NCBI GenBank assembly: GCA_036925085.1 | Contig: JAUPFP010000003.1 | Span: 62,001 to 126,000 of the forward strand | Reading direction: 5' to 3' | DNA length: 64,000 nt | DNA from: Brachycybe producta | Taxonomy: Eukaryota; Arthropoda; Diplopoda; Playtdesmida; Andrognathidae | In this document: positions 1 through 12,700 of the stretch, one piece after another | How the letters are laid out: each line of letters opens with the position of its first letter | Numbering within the stretch: the first letter of the stretch is position 1 | Program-made: the position numbers and the translations under genes | Notes under the pieces: model-generated | The model's database searches: none | The model's input: the letters and a program-made list of their open reading frames with translations, nothing else | Told to the model about the DNA's origin: nothing

Positions 1-3000
1 AAGTGAACCAGACGAGCGGGAATGGAAATTTTGGATTTGATGCATTCCCAGAAAAGTCTGGAATGCAGTGATGTCTTCATTTCCAGTGTGCAATGCACGC
101 TTCAAAAGTTACACCAGTTCAAAGTGGGCGTCATTGAAGTGACTATGCTTACTCATGAACCTGTAACTTTGAAAATTCATAGCAAGTGAACCAGACGAGC
201 GGGAATGGAAATTTTGGATTTGATGCATTCCCAGAAAAGTCTGGAATGCAGTGATGTCTTCATTTCCAGTGTGCAATGCACGCTTCAAAAGTTACACCAG
301 TTCAAAGTGGGCGTCATTGAAGTGACTATGCTTACTCATGAACCTGTAACTTTGAAAATTCATAGCAAGTGAACCAGACGAGCGGGAATGGAAATTTTGG
401 ATTTGATGCATTCCCAGAAAAGTCTGGAATGCAGTGATGTCTTCATTTCCAGTGTGCAATGCACGCTTCAAAAGTTACACCAGTTCAATTTGGGCGTCAT
501 TGAAGTGACTATGCTTACTCATGAACCTGTAACTTTGAAAATTCATAGCAAGTGAACCAGACGAGCGGGAATGGAAATTTTGGATTTGATGCATTCCCAG
601 AAAAGTCTGGAATGCAGAGATGTCTTCATTTCCAGTGTGCAATGCACGCTTCAAAAGTTACACCAGTTCAAAGTGGGCGTCATTAAAGTGACTATGCTTA
701 CTCATGAACCTGTAACTTTGAAAATTCATAGCAAGTGAACCAGACGAGCGGGAATGGAAATTTTGGATTTGATGCATTCCCAGAAAAGTCTGGAATGCAG
801 TGATGTCTTCATTTCCAGTGTGCAATGCACGCTTCAAAAGTTACACCAGTTCAATTTGGGCGTCATTGAAGTGACTATGCTTACTCATGAACCTGTAACT
901 TTGAAAATTCATAGCAAGTGAACCAGACGAGCGGGAATGGAAATTTTGGATTTGATGCATTCCCAGAAAAGTCTGGAATGCAGAGATGTCTTCATTTCCA
1001 GTGTGCAATGCACGCTTCAAAAGTTACACCAGTTCAATTTGGGCGTCATTGAAGTGACTATGCTTGCTCATGAACCTGTAACTTTGAAAATTCATAGCAA
1101 GTGAACCAGACGAGCGGGAATGGAAATTTTGGATTTGATGCATTCCCAGAAAAGTCTGGAATGAAGAGATGTCTTCATTTCCAGTGTGCAATGCACGCTT
1201 CAAAAGTTACACCAGTTCAAAGTGGGCGTCATTGAAGTGACTATGCTTGCTCATGAACCTGTAACTTTGAAAATTCATAGCAAGTGAACCAGACGAGCGG
1301 GAATGGAAATTTTGGATTTGATGCATTCCTAGAAAAGTCTGGAATGCAGAGATGTCTTCATTTCCAGTGTGCAATGCACGCTTCAAAAGTTACACCAGTT
1401 CAAAGTGGGCGTCATTGAAGTGACTATGCTTGCTCATGAACCTGTAACTTTGAAAATTCATAGCAAGTGAACCAGACGAGCGGGAATGGAAATTTTGGAT
1501 TTGATGCATTCCCAGAAAAGTCTGGAATGCAGAGATGTCTTCATTTCCAGTGTGCAATGCATGCTTCAAAAGTTACACCAGTTCAAAGTGGGCGTCATTG
1601 AAGTGACTATGCTTGCTCATGAACCTGTAACTTTGAAAATTCATAGCAAGTGAACCAGACGAGCGGGAATGGAAATTTTGGATTTGATGCATTCCTAGAA
1701 AAGTCTGGAATGCAGAGATGTCTTCATTTCCAGTGTGCAATGCACGCTTCAAAAGTTACACCAGTTCAAAGTGGGCGTCATTGAAGTGACTATGCTTGCT
1801 CATGAACCTGTAACTTTGAAAATTCATAGCAAGTGAACCAGACGAGCGGGAATGGAAATTTTGGATTTGATGCATTCCCAGAAAAGTCTGGAATGCAGAG
1901 ATGTCTTCATTTCCAGTGTGCAATGCATGCTTCAAAAGTTACACCAGTTCAAAGTGGGCGTCATTGAAGTGACTATGCTTGCTCATGAACCTGTAACTTT
2001 GAAAATTCATAGCAAGTGAACCAGACGAGCGGGAATGGAAATTTTGGATTTGATGCATTCCTAGAAAAGTCTGGAATGCAGAGATGTCTTCATTTCCAGT
2101 GTGCAATGCACGCTTCAAAAGTTACACCAGTTCAAAGTGGGCGTCATTGAAGTGACTATGCTTGCTCATGAACCTGTAACTTTGAAAATTCATAGCAAGT
2201 GAACCAGACGAGCGGGAATGGAAATTTTGGATTTGATGCATTCCCAGAAAAGTCTGGAATGCAGAGATGTCTTCATTTCCAGTGTGCAATGCATGCTTCA
2301 AAAGTTACACCAGTTCAAAGTGGGCGTCATTGAAGTGACTATGCTTGCTCATGAACCTGTAACTTTGAAAATTCATAGCAAGTGAACCAGACGAGCGGGA
2401 ATGGAAATTTTGGATTTGATGCATTCCTAGAAAAGTCTGGAATGCAGAGATGTCTTCATTTCCAGTGTGCAATGCACGCTTCAAAAGTTACACCAGTTCA
2501 AAGTGGGCGTCATTGAAGTGACTATGCTTGCTCATGAACCTGTAACTTTGAAAATTCATAGCAAGTGAACCAGACGAGCGGGAATGGAAATTTTGGATTT
2601 GATGCATTCCCAGAAAAGTCTGGAATGAAGAGATGTCTTCATTTCCAGTGTGCAATGCACGCTTCAAAAGTTACACCAGTTCAAAGTGGGCGTCATTGAA
2701 GTGACTATGCTTACTCATGAACCTGTAACTTTGAAAATTCATAGCAAGTGAACCAGACGAGCGGGAATGGAAATTTTGGATTTGATGCATTCCTAGAAAA
2801 GTCTGGAATGCAGAGATGTCTTCATTTCCAGTGTGCAATGCACGCTTCAAAAGTTACACCAGTTCAAAGTGGGCGTCATTGAAGTGACTATGCTTACTCA
2901 TGAACCTGTAACTTTGAAAATTCATAGCAAGTGAACCAGACGAGCGGGAATGAAAATTTTGGATTTGATGCATTCCCAGAAAAGTCTGGAATGCAGAGAT

Positions 3001-6000
3001 GTCTTCATTTCCAGTGTGCAATGCACGCTTCAAAAGTTACACCAGTTCAAAGTGGGCGTCATTGAAGTGACTATGCTTACTCATGAACCTGTAACTTTGA
3101 AAATTCATAGCAAGTGAACCAGACGAGCGGGAATGGAAATTTTGGATTTGATGCATTCCCAGAAAAGTCTGGAATGCAGAGATGTCTTCATTTCCAGTGT
3201 GCAATGCACGCTTCAAAAGTTACACCAGTTCAATTTGGGCGTCATTGAAGTGACTATGCTTGCTCATGAACCTGTAACTTTGAAAATTCATAGCAAGTGA
3301 ACCAGACGAGCGGGAATGGAAATTTTGGATTTGATGCATTCCCAGAAAAGTCTGGAATGAAGAGATGTCTTCATTTCCAGTGTGCAATGCACGCTTCAAA
3401 AGTTACACCAGTTCAAAGTGGGCGTCATTGAAGTGACTATGCTTGCTCATGAACCTGTAACTTTGAAAATTCATAGCAAGTGAACCAGACGAGCGGGAAT
3501 GGAAATTTTGGATTTGATGCATTCCTAGAAAAGTCTGGAATGCAGAGATGTCTTCATTTCCAGTGTGCAATGCACGCTTCAAAAGTTACACCAGTTCAAA
3601 GTGGGCGTCATTGAAGTGACTATGCTTGCTCATGAACCTGTAACTTTGAAAATTCATAGCAAGTGAACCAGACGAGCGGGAATGGAAATTTTGGATTTGA
3701 TGCATTCCCAGAAAAGTCTGGAATGCAGAGATGTCTTCATTTCCAGTGTGCAATGCACGCTTCAAAAGTTACACCAGTTCAAAGTGGGCGTCATTGAAGT
3801 GACTATGCTTACTCATGAACCTGTAACTTTGAAAATTCATAGCAAGTGAACCAGACGAGCGGGAATGGAAATTTTGGATTTGATGCATTCCCAGAAAAGT
3901 CTGGAATGCAGTGATGTCTTCATTTCCAGTGTGCAATGCACGCTTCAAAAGTTACACCAGTTCAATTTGGGCGTCATTGAAGTGACTATGCTTGCTCATG
4001 AACCTGTAACTTTGAAAATTCATAGCAAGTGAACCAGACGAGCGGGAATGGAAATTTTGGATTTGATGCATTCCCAGAAAAGTCTGGAATGAAGAGATGT
4101 CTTCATTTCCAGTGTGCAATGCACGCTTCAAAAGTTACACCAGTTCAAAGTGGGCGTCATTGAAGTGACTATGCTTGCTCATGAACCTGTAACTTTGAAA
4201 ATTCATAGCAAGTGAACCAGACGAGCGGGAATGGAAATTTTGGATTTGATGCATTCCTAGAAAAGTCTGGAATGCAGAGATGTCTTCATTTCCAGTGTGC
4301 AATGCACGCTTCAAAAGTTACACCAGTTCAATTTGGGCGTCATTGAAGTGACTATGCTTACTCATGAACCTGTAACTTTGAAAATTCATAGCAAGTGAAC
4401 CAGACGAGCGGGAATGGAAATTTTGGATTTGATGCATTCCCAGAAAAACCTGGAATGAAGAGATGTCTTCATTTCCAGTGTGCAATGCACGCTTCAAAAG
4501 TTACACCAGTTCAAAGTGGGCGTCATTGAAGTGACTATGCTTACTCATGAACCTGTAACTTTGAAAATTCATAGCAAGTGAACCAGACGAGCGGGAATGG
4601 AAATTTTGGATTTGATGCATTCCCAGAAAAGTCTGGAATGCAGAGATGTCTTCATTTCCAGTGTGCAATGCACGCTTCAAAAGTTACACCAGTTCAAAGT
4701 GGGCGTCATTGAAGTGACTATGCTTACTCATGAACCTGTAACTTTGAAAATTCATAGCAAGTGAACCAGACGAGCGGGAATGGAAATTTTGGATTTGATG
4801 CATTCCCAGAAAAGTCTGGAATGCAGTGATGTCTTCATTTCCAGTGTGCAATGCACGCTTCAAAAGTTACACCAGTTCAATTTGGGCGTCATTGAAGTGA
4901 CTATGCTTACTCATGAACCTGTAACTTTGAAAATTCATAGCAAGTGAACCAGACGAGCGGGAATGGAAATTTTGGATTTGATGCATTCCCAGAAAAGTCT
5001 GGAATGCAGAGATGTCTTCATTTCCAGTGTGCAATGCACGCTTCAAAAGTTACACCAGTTCAAAGTGGGCGTCATTAAAGTGACTATGCTTACTCATGAA
5101 CCTGTAACTTTGAAAATTCATAGCAAGTGAACCAGACGAGCGGGAATGGAAATTTTGGATTTGATGCATTCCCAGAAAAGTCTGGAATGCAGTGATGTCT
5201 TCATTTCCAGTGTGCAATGCACGCTTCAAAAGTTACACCAGTTCAATTTGGGCGTCATTGAAGTGACTATGCTTACTCATGAACCTGTAACTTTGAAAAT
5301 TCATAGCAAGTGAACCAGACGAGCGGGAATGGAAATTTTGGATTTGATGCATTCCCAGAAAAGTCTGGAATGAAGAGATGTCTTCATTTCCAGTGTGCAA
5401 TGCACGCTTCAAAAGTTACACCAGTTCAAAGTGGGCGTCATTGAAGTGACTATGCTTGCTCATGAACCTGTAACTTTGAAAATTCATAGCAAGTGAACCA
5501 GGCGAGCGGGAATGGAAATTTTGGATTTGATGCATTCCTAGAAAAGTCTGGAATGCAGAGATGTCTTCATTTCCAGTGTGCAATGCACGCTTCAAAAGTT
5601 ACACCAGTTCAAAGTGGGCGTCATTGAAGTGACTATGCTTGCTCATGAACCTGTAACTTTGAAAATTCATAGCAAGTGAACCAGACGAGCGGGAATGGAA
5701 ATTTTGGATTTGATGCATTCCCAGAAAAGTCTGGAATGCAGTGATGTCTTCATTTCCAGTGTGCAATGCACGCTTCAAAAGTTACACCAGTTCAATTTGG
5801 GCGTCATTGAAGTGACTATGCTTGCTCATGAACCTGTAACTTTGAAAATTCATAGCAAGTGAACCAGACGAGCGGGAATGGAAATTTTGGATTTGATGCA
5901 TTCCCAGAAAAGTCTGGAATGAAGAGATGTCTTCATTTCCAGTGTGCAATGCACGCTTCAAAAGTTACACCAGTTCAAAGTGGGCGTCATTGAAGTGACT

Positions 6001-6573
6001 ATGCTTGCTCATGAACCTGTAACTTTGAAAATTCATAGCAAGTGAACCAGGCGAGCGGGAATGGAAATTTTGGATTTGATGCATTCCTAGAAAAGTCTGG
6101 AATGCAGAGATGTCTTCATTTCCAGTGTGCAATGCACGCTTCAAAAGTTACACCAGTTCAAAGTGGGCGTCATTGAAGTGACTATGCTTGCTCATGAACC
6201 TGTAACTTTGAAAATTCATAGCAAGTGAACCAGACGAGCGGGAATGGAAATTTTGGATTTGATGCATTCCCAGAAAAGTCTGGAATGCAGTGATGTCTTC
6301 ATTTCCAGTGTGCAATGCACGCTTCAAAAGTTACACCAGTTCAATTTGGGCGTCATTGAAGTGACTATGCTTACTCATGAACCTGTAACTTTGAAAATTC
6401 ATAGCAAGTGAACCAGACGAGCGGGAATGGAAATTTTGGATTTGATGCATTCCCAGAAAAGTCTGGAATGCAGAGATGTCTTCATTTCCAGTGTGCAATG
6501 CACGCTTCAAAAGTTACACCTGTTCAATTTGGGCGTCATTGAAGTGTCTATGCTTGCTCATGGATCTGTAACA
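1..6573. repeat. 183-bp tandem satellite array (36 monomers, end of array)
   Basis: Monomers beginning AAGTGAACCAGACGAGCGGG recur at 1, 184, 367, 550 and so on to 6406, always exactly 183 bp apart, with no indel seen in 36 units. Units differ only at a few diagnostic sites: ATTCCCAG or ATTCCTAG; GCAGTGATG, GCAGAGATG or GAAGAGATG; GCACGC or GCATGC; CAAAGTGG or CAATTTGG; CTTACTC or CTTGCTC. Variants are arranged in 2-unit and 3-unit higher-order blocks. Each monomer holds a strong imperfect palindrome, TGCATTCC...GGAATGCA. The last unit decays around 6530-6573. The array starts before the window. No reading frame is maintained. A centromeric or pericentromeric satellite is plausible but not shown. 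Confidence 0.98.
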
Positions 6574-6868
6574 AAATTGCAGCCAAAACAAAAACAAAAC
6601 ACATAAGTCACAGAAATGTTTTAGAATTGTCGCCAATTTGTCTCGAAACACTCGACAAGACCATATACTAGCGTCATGGAAATCGGTATGCAAGTGCGTA
6701 CTAGAGATTAAGACTGATTTTCGCTTCAGGTTACTGGTTACAGCTCAATTTTCATGCAAGGTTGGTGGAAAGCCATAGGTTTGGCATGTTACCAAAGACG
6801 GTGCGTGTGCTACATTTGATTGCTAGGCATGAATCGTCATATATACAGAACACGACAATATCAAGGAA

Positions 6869-7590
6869 GCGCCTCCAGTGGCAGTAGGCCAAAAGATGGC
6901 CCCATAAGAAGTTAGCAGACGAAATCTTAACATAGAACTCTATGGAAAAATCACTGCACAGCTAAGTTTTTTGCCGTTTTCTCACAAATTACTCGCCCAA
7001 TTTTCGTGAATTTTTGAAAAAATAAATACAAAAGTACGTAGTTTCACATCCATGCATTAGTTTTTTAATATTTCACATTATTTTGTTATTTTTGATGTTT
7101 TATTCTGAACGTTGCTGTTAAACCGAAACTTAACATGGAAGCCAATGGAAATTTCGATATGTCAGTAAGTCCTGTTGCTTATTTGTTGCAAATTACTTGT
7201 ACAATTATTGTGAAATTTTAAAGAAATAAAAAAGTATGTAATGTCACAATCATGTATTGGTTTCTTAATGTCCCTTGTAGTTTGTTTGTTTTCAATGTTT
7301 TATTCTGAACCCTACACTGAATAATTAATTGGAGTGCATTTTTTGAATAACACAAGAAAAACAAAAAAAAAACAGGAAGAATATTTAATTAAACAATGAT
7401 TAATTATAAAACTAGCTATTTTTATCTTCATTTTTTCAAAAAATCACGAAAATTGGGCGAGTAATTTGCGAGAAAACGGCAAAAAAACTTAGCTGTGCAG
7501 TGATTTTTCCATAGAGTTAGTTCTATGTTAAAGTTTTGTCGGCTAACTTCTTAGGGGGGCCATCTTTTGGCCTACTGCCATTAGAGGCGC
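6869..7590. mobile_element. Foldback (long inverted repeat) element, ~720 bp
   Basis: The left arm (6869-7020) runs from GCGCCTCCAGTGGCAGTAGG through CACTGCACAGCTAAG to the AT-rich centre. The right arm (7435-7590) is its reverse complement with small differences. The centre holds two diverged direct copies of a block ending TTTTATTCTGAA (about 7045-7110 and 7235-7310). No coding potential. It sits 295 bp after the satellite end and directly abuts a family B element. A non-autonomous foldback DNA transposon is likely. Confidence 0.8.
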
Positions 7591-7601
7591 TTATTGGGAC
7601 A

Positions 7602-7808
7602 TATGGCTCATTAGAAATCGGGACAAACAGAAGTTGGCTCCGCCCTTTTTATGACGACTGGCAACTTCTAATTGGTTTGTTGGGGGTTCGACGTTGAAAA
7701 GGGCGGAGCATGTGACGTCAGACTACATAACCAACCAATTAGAAGTTGCTGGTCGACATAAAAAGGGCGGAGCAAACTTCTGCTTGTCCCGATTTCTAAT
7801 TCCCTGTG
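7602..7808. mobile_element. Family B inverted-repeat MITE, copy 1 (degenerate ends)
   Basis: Same structure as the copies at 8742, 52167 and 61294: outer arms TTAGAAATCGGGACAAAC and its complement, then CCGCCCTTTTTATGACGA and CTTCTAATTGGTTTG facing their complements. The ends have decayed (ATGGCTCATTAG instead of ACAGGCAATTAG). A CRE octamer TGACGTCA lies at 7713-7720. Confidence 0.85.
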
Positions 7809-8686
7809 TTTCATTATCCCCTTGTTTTGTTTTCAGTTTCAAAGTAGAGAAATGTACAGATAAATGGCGTTTGAGGGTGATTTGGGAGGGGGTTGACCCT
7901 AGAGGTCATATGGGGTCATGGTGAATTCAAGGGGGGTGTCACGAGTGTAAAACCAAGTGCAGCGGGTGTAGATTAAGAGTAGCAGCTGTTCATAAATCGT
8001 TTCTTAATTGTTGCCTTTCCGTAAAGAGCCGCCGCTATTTTATTTTTTAACTATTTTTTTTACAACCATTTAAACTGAATTGTAATAAAAACTAATTGAA
8101 ACTTTGATATTTAATTTAAATATTTTCCCATCTATTGTTGTTGGCTTTTAAATCTTTTTCCGAAGTCATTTTCGAATTCAAGAAATAAAAGGATTTCATT
8201 TCAACTTGGTGTCTGAACACAAAAAAAAGTTAACAATTCACATTTCTATTTAAATTTAATGTGATTCCAATAAAGAAAACCAGAAAATAAATAACATTGT
8301 TCTGTTTTTTTACTTAATCTTGAATTTTGTATTCGTTGTTTTAGAAAGAGAAAAAAAAACAAGAAACAATTTCCACACAAAAAACTAGAAAAGAAGAAAA
8401 TAGAAAAATCCTTTTAATCTCCTTCAAAACAAATCATTTATTTTTATTTACAAGCTTAACGAGTTGTCATTGGAAGCGGAAATGAACGACTTTTCATACC
8501 GGAAGTGACGTCTTAAAATGGCGCCTCTTCTTAACAAGAAGGTGAAAAATAAAAAGGGGTGGTGGTGGATTTTTAAAATTGTAATCAACACTACAATTGT
8601 TATGAAATTGGCCCTCTGATTGGATAACATTCTAGACACGTACGGCAATTCGAAGACAAATCGAACCAATGAGAAAAGTCTTATGA

Positions 8687-8694
8687 TGACGTCA
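8687..8694. promoter_or_regulatory. CRE-like octamer TGACGTCA upstream of CAPA gene
   Basis: A perfect palindromic CREB/ATF site about 510 bp before the CAPA start codon and outside the neighbouring MITE. Further full copies lie at 7713-7720 and 8853-8860 and a 7-of-8 match at 8506-8513, so the CAPA upstream region is CRE-rich. Function is inferred. Confidence 0.4.
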
Positions 8695-8741
8695 CATAGA
8701 CGTGGGCCGCCTAACCTTTACGAAGAAAAAGAAGAGAAAAG

Positions 8742-8948
8742 ACAGGCAGTTAGAAATCGGGACGAACTTCAGTTCTCTCCGCCCTTTTTATGACGAACGG
8801 CAACTTCTAATTGGTTTGTTGTGTGGTTCCACGTTGAAAAGGGCGGCGCATGTGACGTCAGACTACATAACCAACCAATTAGAAGTTGCCAGTCATCATA
8901 AAAAGGGCGGGAGCAAACTGAAGTTCTCCCCGATTTCTAACTGCCTGT
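8742..8948. mobile_element. Family B inverted-repeat MITE, copy 2 (CAPA upstream)
   Basis: Starts ACAGGCAGTTAGAAATCGGG and ends with the complement, TTTCTAACTGCCTGT. The inner arms CTTCTAATTGG and CCAATTAGAAG flank a centre with a CRE at 8853-8860. No clear target-site duplication (GAGAAAAG against GAGGGGGG). It ends about 25 bp before a TATA-like motif and 246 bp before the CAPA start codon. Confidence 0.9.
8853..8860. promoter_or_regulatory. CRE octamer inside family B MITE
   Basis: TGACGTCA within copy 2. The same octamer occupies the same place in the other three copies, so it is an intrinsic part of the element. Here it lies about 335 bp before the CAPA start codon. Confidence 0.4.
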
Positions 8949-8972
8949 GAGGGGGGGGGGAAGTGGCAATTC

Positions 8973-8981
8973 AAATATAAG
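8973..8981 (+). promoter_or_regulatory. Possible TATA-like box for CAPA gene
   Basis: AAATATAAG about 215 bp before the start codon, after a G-run and the family B MITE and before a (CT)n stretch at 9027-9039. Position alone suggests a core promoter. Weak evidence in an AT-rich background. Confidence 0.25.
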
Positions 8982-9193
8982 ACACACATTTTAAAGGTGT
9001 TTTATTTTACAACACACAAGTAGCTCTCTCTCTCTCTCATCCTATCTATCATCCTAATCATCATTAGAGCAACAAATCGTTTATATTGAAAGATTTTTAA
9101 CCAATTTCTTCTCTCAGTCTCCACACAATTTCTTTCTTCTTAATTTTAGTTCATTCTAGTATTTAACAGTTCTTTATTAAAAAAAAAAAAAAA

Positions 9194-9737
9194 ATGGAAA
9201 CTCAACTGTCAACTACTTTCTGCTTCTTTTTATTACTTTTTAGTTTCTCCAATGGTAAGTAAAAATATCTTCTATTATTTTATATAAATAAGGTTAGGGG
9301 AGTGAATCAGTGATCATCAGTTGACATCAATTTGAAATTTAATTAAAATGGTTTCCATAAACGAAAAAAAATGCTGATTGGAATTGGTTAATTAGAGAGA
9401 GATTATTTTAAACATGTTTAATTTTACCTTTTTGTGTCGATATTTTGTTCAAACTTTTTGGAATCTTGTTTCATTTTCTTCAATCATTTTTTTTTAAGAA
9501 ATGAAAAAAAAAAATGTTCAATTTTGTAAAATTTATTCCAAGTGTGACTTCTTCGTTCAAACACTGTGTTTCTAATTAATCTACAATCATTAATTAGTCA
9601 CATTATGTGAGAAATAATCATCTAACTCCATTAATGTAAACTCATGCAATTATCTCATCTTTTATTTCATGGATTTCAACTAATTTGTACACATTTTTCG
9701 TAAATTTCATGAAATATTTCACTATCTATCAAATTTG

Positions 9738-9787
<50 letters not shown>

Positions 9788-12700
9788 GAAAGTGTTTTAG
9801 AAACTAGACGAGTAACTCAATCATATATACGTGTAAATAAAAATAACGGTATTCTTCATGTTGATATCTTTCAAAATAAACTTTTTTATAGAACAAAAAC
9901 GAAAAATATAATCCACTCAAATAAAAAAAGCTTATTTTGAAAGATATCAAATATGAACTTAAGTGATCCTTCTAGTTTCTAAAACACTTTTTCTTAAATT
10001 TGCTCCTTAAAGACAAAATAAAACCAGAGTTCAAACGGCGTTTACAACATTCTTAAAAAAAAGACCACCTTAACATGAAATTTATTTTTACAGAGAAAAA
10101 AATATGACTGTCCCATAAATTTCGTGTTAAACGGTTTAACTGTCTTTAATTTTATATTATTTAAGAAATTATAGAGGAAAAAAAAAGATAACAGTTTGTT
10201 TAAAATGGAAAACTGTTAACACAAAATGTTAAAAAAAAAACATGTTAAACTATTTTAAGGAACCACAGTCTGAAATATTATTTCATCATATTCCATTTTT
10301 CGTGTTATCCGTTTTCATTTTCGACAGTTTTTTTTTTTCTTTCAACTTAAGATTACGAAAATAATAATCCAAATTGCCATCCTGAAAGTAGGCAATCACA
10401 GCTAGCAAACTTCAAAAGTTGAACAGAAATTTATTTCAAGATTTTCGATTTCAAAAGAAAAACTAGAAAGTGTTTTTTTTAAAAAAACTAGAGGGGTAAC
10501 TCAATCATCTATAACGCTATTTTTCACGTTTAAATATCTTTCAAAATACACATTTAAACACTTAAATAATTTTCAAAATTGACATAAAAAGCTTATTTTC
10601 AAAGAAATGTCATTAAGGTGGCTCAATAGGTATTTATTTCGCTTTTTTCCCCCTATTGGACAGTGCTGTTGCACCGACTGATGCTACCGAGCTCAGTTAA
10701 GACGTTTTTGCAAGATTTTTGAAGTAAAAACGTCAAGCGAACGTTTCAAAACTAGAATAGTTATTACCAACTAGAACATATTGAATTTGTTCATAAGAGT
10801 GAGTATTCACCTAAAAACGAACATTTGCTCGTCTATGTCCTTGTTCGCAGTTGTTCCATCGTTTGCAGCGAGCACTCTAGTCTAGCAGCTAGCTGATTGT
10901 CAATTAAATATGGCTGATCAAATTTTGGTGCAATAATTATTTAATCAACGTGGACGTTGATCATTAAAGAAACATAGTCTTCTTTTTTATGTACCGCCAT
11001 CCAAACGATCTTTTTTGAATCGCGGGCGAATGTTCGCTCTTGCTCCAGGAAAAAAAAACGTTCGCTTTGTCAAAACCGCCGGTGAAGGGGGGGGGGGGGG
11101 GGGGGGTTCAAGAGACTTCCTATGTGGAACGTAATAGCCACTACAGGAGGGGGTGGGAACGAAAACAAAGTGATGGAGCTGACCACCCTTCTAGTTTTTT
11201 TGTTTCTCCATATGAAATAAATGTGAATCTTTTTGTGATAAGAGGAAATTTCTTCTTTTTCGCGTTGTTTTTGGTGAAACTTTTAATTAATTAATTGTTA
11301 AAATTGCAAAGTCATTAATTATTGAAAAAGACTAATTTGATTCGTCGTCAATTGTAACCCTTTTTAAGGGTTTTCTGTTTAAACTCAATCAGATAATTCA
11401 CAAATGGAAAATTAACAGATGACAATATTAAACAGAAGACAATTTTTGACATCTTTTAAAATAAAACATTTGCAATTTTGAAATGAATTATTATCGGATC
11501 AAAGTGTCTAATTATTAATATTTGCTCTAATTGTTTTTTTTTATTATTTGTCGGCTAATTTCTCTTCTTTCTACGAATCGCTTATTTTATAAACCAACTT
11601 TAGAAACAAATTCAAAGTTTGTTAGAAACTAGACTAGTAAAAGCCTATTTTATAAACAAATTGAGAAGAAAAAAAAAACTAAAACTTTCAAAATAAACTT
11701 TTCTTAAACGTTTAAAACAATTTTCGCTTCCTTTCTTCAAATTGTCACAAAACGTTTATTTTGAAAGATTTGAACCTTAAAATACTACCATTCTAGTTTC
11801 TAAAACGCTTTTCCATTTCTCCTTACAAAATCAGCTGTTCATAAATAACTTACATTATTTCGAGTTTCTCACATATTTCATTTTAAACGATTTATAGCTC
11901 CTTTATTTTCTAGCTCCTATTTATGGGTCGCACACTGTAGGCCTACACCTAAGTAAGGGCTCTTTTTTGGGGGCCCCTCTTATTTGTTTCCCCCCCATTA
12001 CCCACCCAGATTTATTTTGGGTAATGGTCTTTCTAAATATAGAATCCATTATTGAACCAACCCACTACCAAAATCCGATGGGGTTCTAAGAGGAGGGGCC
12101 CCTATCTCTAAAAGGCCCTAAGAGCCCCTAAATACGAATAGAAGAACCTCATATAGCCTCCTCTCCTATCATAAGGAGAACGTATTTGGAGGCTAAACGA
12201 GAAGTATTTCTAAGCTAGAAATGTTAAATTACAGCATTTTAAGCTAATATTACAAAAATCATGGCCCATTGTTCTGGCTCGCGAGCCACCAGATTGACCC
12301 TCCCTATAGACTAGAATGTTAAAGGTTCCTCTTTTTTAACAAAACTTCCATTTTGTCGAATCTATAAATTACTTAGTCACCAATGTAAACCTTCATTTTG
12401 AGCTTTTTTTCAAAATGAAGAAGAAGAAAAAACATCTTAAGATGGACTTTTCTGAGAGAAAACAAAAAAAAACCTCTTAAAAAAAGTGTAAAAATGCTAA
12501 AAAAAAAAAAAAAACAGCTAAATCTAAAGCTAATATGAAGTCAGTTTTAGTTGTTAAAACAGATTTATGAGCTGTTATTATTCTAAGCTCTTAAAATGTA
12601 ACAATATTTAGAAGAAGATGTGATGATGATGATGATGATGTTACATATTTATTAGAAAAAAATAAGAATAATCTCTCAAGAGAACCAACCATCAGCTCAT

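Noticed and set aside
1..6573. CRISPR-like array
   Set aside because: Regular spacing but monomers are contiguous 183-bp near-identical units with no unique spacers: a eukaryotic satellite.
7694..7924. Open frames with shared KRAEHVTSDYITNQLEVA translation (also 8702, 52215, 61342)
   Set aside because: The shared peptide is just the family B MITE read in one frame; start codons are not ATG in several and the ends are unrelated.
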